From the NCBI GenBank assembly GCA_937915475.1, contig CALGIR010000115.1, positions 1 to 22,275 of the forward strand: 22,275 bases of DNA, written 5' to 3'. Shown here one piece after another: positions 20,459-22,275 of this stretch. The notes below the pieces were generated by a model. That model ran no database searches and had not been told where the DNA came from. It worked only from the letters and a program-made list of their open reading frames with translations. Made by a program: the position numbers and the translations under genes. Numbering within the stretch: position 1 is the first letter of the stretch; each line of letters opens with the position of its first letter. The stretch comes from an uncultured Bacteroidales bacterium. Its GTDB lineage: Bacteria > Bacteroidota > Bacteroidia > Bacteroidales > Tenuifilaceae.

Positions 20459-22275
20459 ATGAAAAGATTTAAACTAAATGCCTTGCTTATAGTAGCCATT
20501 CTGGCTGTAAGCACAACATTTGCACAAAAAGCGGCGGTAGGGCCTTTGCTCTACGACCAAATTAGCAATGCGAGCACATCATCCTCTCCCAATGGGATGT
20601 ATTCGTATGATGCTACTGACGAGGATAACTTGACCAAAACCACATTCAGTGCCGACGATTTTACGGTTCCGGTAGGTGAAACCTGGGATGTGGCCTACAT
20701 TAATGTTTTGGGTGTAGTTAACAAATACGCTACTTCTCCCGATGTGAGTACTGTAAATGTTTTTATTTATGAAAATGACCCTGTCTTAAATATGCCTAGT
20801 GCTACAGAGGTTTATTCAGCCACTGATATCCTAACGATAGACTATCGCGGAGATGGCGATTTCTATATTGAGCTGCCCACAGTTGCTACTCTAGCTGAAG
20901 GTACTTACTGGTTGTGCGTTCAACCGGTTCGTAATCATGCAACTGATGGCTATTGGAAGTGGGAAGTACAGCTATCAGGAAACAACGGAGCTCCGTTTTA
21001 TTACAAAAATCCTCTGCATGGATATAACTACGATGCCGACGACTGGACATCGGGATCAGATTTAATGACATGGTGGAGTGTATTTGATCTTTCTTTTGCT
21101 CTTTATAAGCCGAGATTAGATAACGATTTGGCACTTGTTGATTTAATCTCTCCCGCTTCAGAAGGTTTTTTAGATCAGGAAACAGTAACCATCCGAATGG
21201 AGAACCCAGGATTGCTTGCTCAAACTGCTTTTGATGTACGGTATAAGTTAAACGATGGTGCTTGGGTTACTGAGAATGTAGGTAGCTTAAGCATTGAGCC
21301 AGGACAGTTTGCAGAGTATAGTTTTACAGCAACTGCAGACTTATCAGAAGTTGCTACCCACACTATTGTTACCGAAGTAGTATTAGCTGCCGACGAAAAT
21401 CCTGCTAATAATAGTGGGAGTTATGAGGTAGCCAACTATGGTGACGTATTTGTGTTTGGAACGTTTACTGAAATAACTACGTGTTTAGGTAAATTTACCG
21501 ATCCAGGGGGTCCTGATGCAAACTGGGAAGGTGCGCACGATTACGTGGCCACCATATATCCTGATACTGAAGATGCTCGCGTACGCTTAATTTTCAAGGA
21601 ATTTAATAATGGCTGGGGACATTTTTACATTTACGATGGTGAAAATATTGATGCCCCTGTAATTGATTTAACACCCGATAATCCCAATACAGAATATGCC
21701 TACGATACCGAAATAATGGATACTGTAACCGCAAGCAATAGTGTTGGTGCACTCACCATTGCATGGTCTACAAATTCTGGGTCTGCTCCTGGTTGGAATG
21801 CTGATATCAGCTGCTGGATACCACCCGCTGATGACTTTGCCGTGACCGATTTGCAGTTGTCTATACCAACCATTTTTGTAGGTCAAGAGGTACAGGTAAC
21901 AGCAACAATTTATAATGCAGGCCTTACCACACAAGCAAAAGATGTTACATTTACATTAAATGGAGAATCTTTTGAAACTGTAACATCTGCTGAAATCGCA
22001 GCAAGTGAATCGACAACGGTTACCGTTGATTGGACTCCTCAAGAAGGTGGCGTTTTTACATTCAAAGTATCAGTTCCTGCCGACGATGGAGAAACAGATA
22101 ACAATACAATGTCAAAAACCGTTTCTGTTTATGCCGATGGCGATCTTGTGGAGAGTTTTGAGGGTGAATTTTTCCCACCAGAATTTTGGAGCCGAACGAA
22201 TAATTATTTTATGCGGGCTGCTGCTGGTCCGTGGGATCCATTAGTTGATGGCGATTACTTTGCAACCACTATGGC
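20459..22275 (+). CDS. Large secreted multidomain adhesin-like protein, 3' end outside window
   Basis: An uninterrupted frame of 605 complete codons from the ATG at 20459 to the window edge, with no stop. It starts MKRFKLNALLIVAILAVSTTFAQ, a signal peptide with probable cleavage after Ala22. In order it shows an N-terminal beta-sandwich (about 25-215); a CARDB-like domain (220-325: DNDLALVDLISP, LDQETVTIRMENPG); a CUB-like domain (332-455: CLGKFTDPGGPDANWEG, then WGHFYIYDGENIDAPVI, with NADISCW at its end); a second CARDB-like domain (457-555: FAVTDLQLSIPTIFVGQEVQV); and the start of a gingipain-adhesin/choice-of-anchor-J-type domain (from about 560: ESFEGEFFPPEFW). This mosaic of extracellular beta domains is typical of Bacteroidetes surface proteins exported by T9SS, so a sorting domain is expected beyond the edge. 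Ligand unknown. Confidence 0.9.
   Translation, partial: MKRFKLNALLIVAILAVSTTFAQKAAVGPLLYDQISNASTSSSPNGMYSYDATDEDNLTKTTFSADDFTVPVGETWDVAYINVLGVVNKYATSPDVSTVNVFIYENDPVLNMPSATEVYSATDILTIDYRGDGDFYIELPTVATLAEGTYWLCVQPVRNHATDGYWKWEVQLSGNNGAPFYYKNPLHGYNYDADDWTSGSDLMTWWSVFDLSFALYKPRLDNDLALVDLISPASEGFLDQETVTIRMENPGLLAQTAFDVRYKLNDGAWVTENVGSLSIEPGQFAEYSFTATADLSEVATHTIVTEVVLAADENPANNSGSYEVANYGDVFVFGTFTEITTCLGKFTDPGGPDANWEGAHDYVATIYPDTEDARVRLIFKEFNNGWGHFYIYDGENIDAPVIDLTPDNPNTEYAYDTEIMDTVTASNSVGALTIAWSTNSGSAPGWNADISCWIPPADDFAVTDLQLSIPTIFVGQEVQVTATIYNAGLTTQAKDVTFTLNGESFETVTSAEIAASESTTVTVDWTPQEGGVFTFKVSVPADDGETDNNTMSKTVSVYADGDLVESFEGEFFPPEFWSRTNNYFMRAAAGPWDPLVDGDYFATTM

Noticed and set aside
21668..21934. 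Minus-strand open frames under the adhesin-like gene
   Set aside because: The plus strand has an uninterrupted 605-codon frame with clear secreted-protein domains; the antisense frames are Cys/Ile-rich shadows.

Overview
The window looks like a chromosomal segment of a Bacteroidota (Bacteroidetes) bacterium, probably near the Bacteroidales/Marinilabiliales. The signs are an extra-long IspG, a type IX secretion (T9SS) type A sorting domain, signal-peptide/TPR/membrane/coiled-coil sensor proteins, Bacteroidetes-style -7 boxes (TAnnTTTG) with no clear Shine-Dalgarno sites, and moderately AT-rich DNA. There are no tRNA or rRNA genes, CRISPR arrays, phage genes or intact insertion sequences.

Layout. 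(a) 1-5067, all on the minus strand: ispG, an NtrC-type response regulator, a small exported His/Cys-rich protein and a lipoprotein metal-efflux adaptor. The adaptor is cut off at the left edge by a perfect 40-bp inverted repeat that is probably a fold-back assembly artefact. (b) 5212-10060, plus strand: a tandem universal stress protein; a signalling cassette of single-domain response regulator, TPR histidine kinase and second response regulator (the two regulators about 73% identical by hand count); and an OsmC-like protein. (c) 10101-16323, a trehalose/alpha-glucoside module in two divergent halves. The minus strand has a HAD phosphoglucomutase-GH65 phosphorylase fusion followed by a uridine-kinase-like P-loop kinase. 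The plus strand has an OtsA-OtsB fusion whose acceptor-side residues look altered while the donor side looks intact. (d) 16324-22275: REP-like palindromes, a T9SS cargo protein with a redoxin-like fold lacking CxxC, a membrane-anchored TPR protein ending in a DNA-binding helix-turn-helix, a 55-residue basic ORF, and the first 605 codons of a large secreted adhesin-like protein that leaves the window.

How it fits together. The GH65-HAD fusion would release glucose and beta-glucose-1-phosphate from an alpha-disaccharide and convert the latter to glucose-6-phosphate. OtsAB would normally consume glucose-6-phosphate to make trehalose, so breakdown and synthesis sit back to back. The stress protein, OsmC and trehalose genes suggest a stress or osmoprotection theme. 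Two proteins share a periplasmic-TPR, membrane-helix, cytoplasmic-output plan: one ends in a histidine kinase, the other in a DNA-binding domain next to T9SS surface proteins. The points most worth checking are the OtsA acceptor site, the fusion plus kinase module, the duplicated regulator cassette, and the 13-bp direct repeat between the T9SS gene and the membrane regulator.
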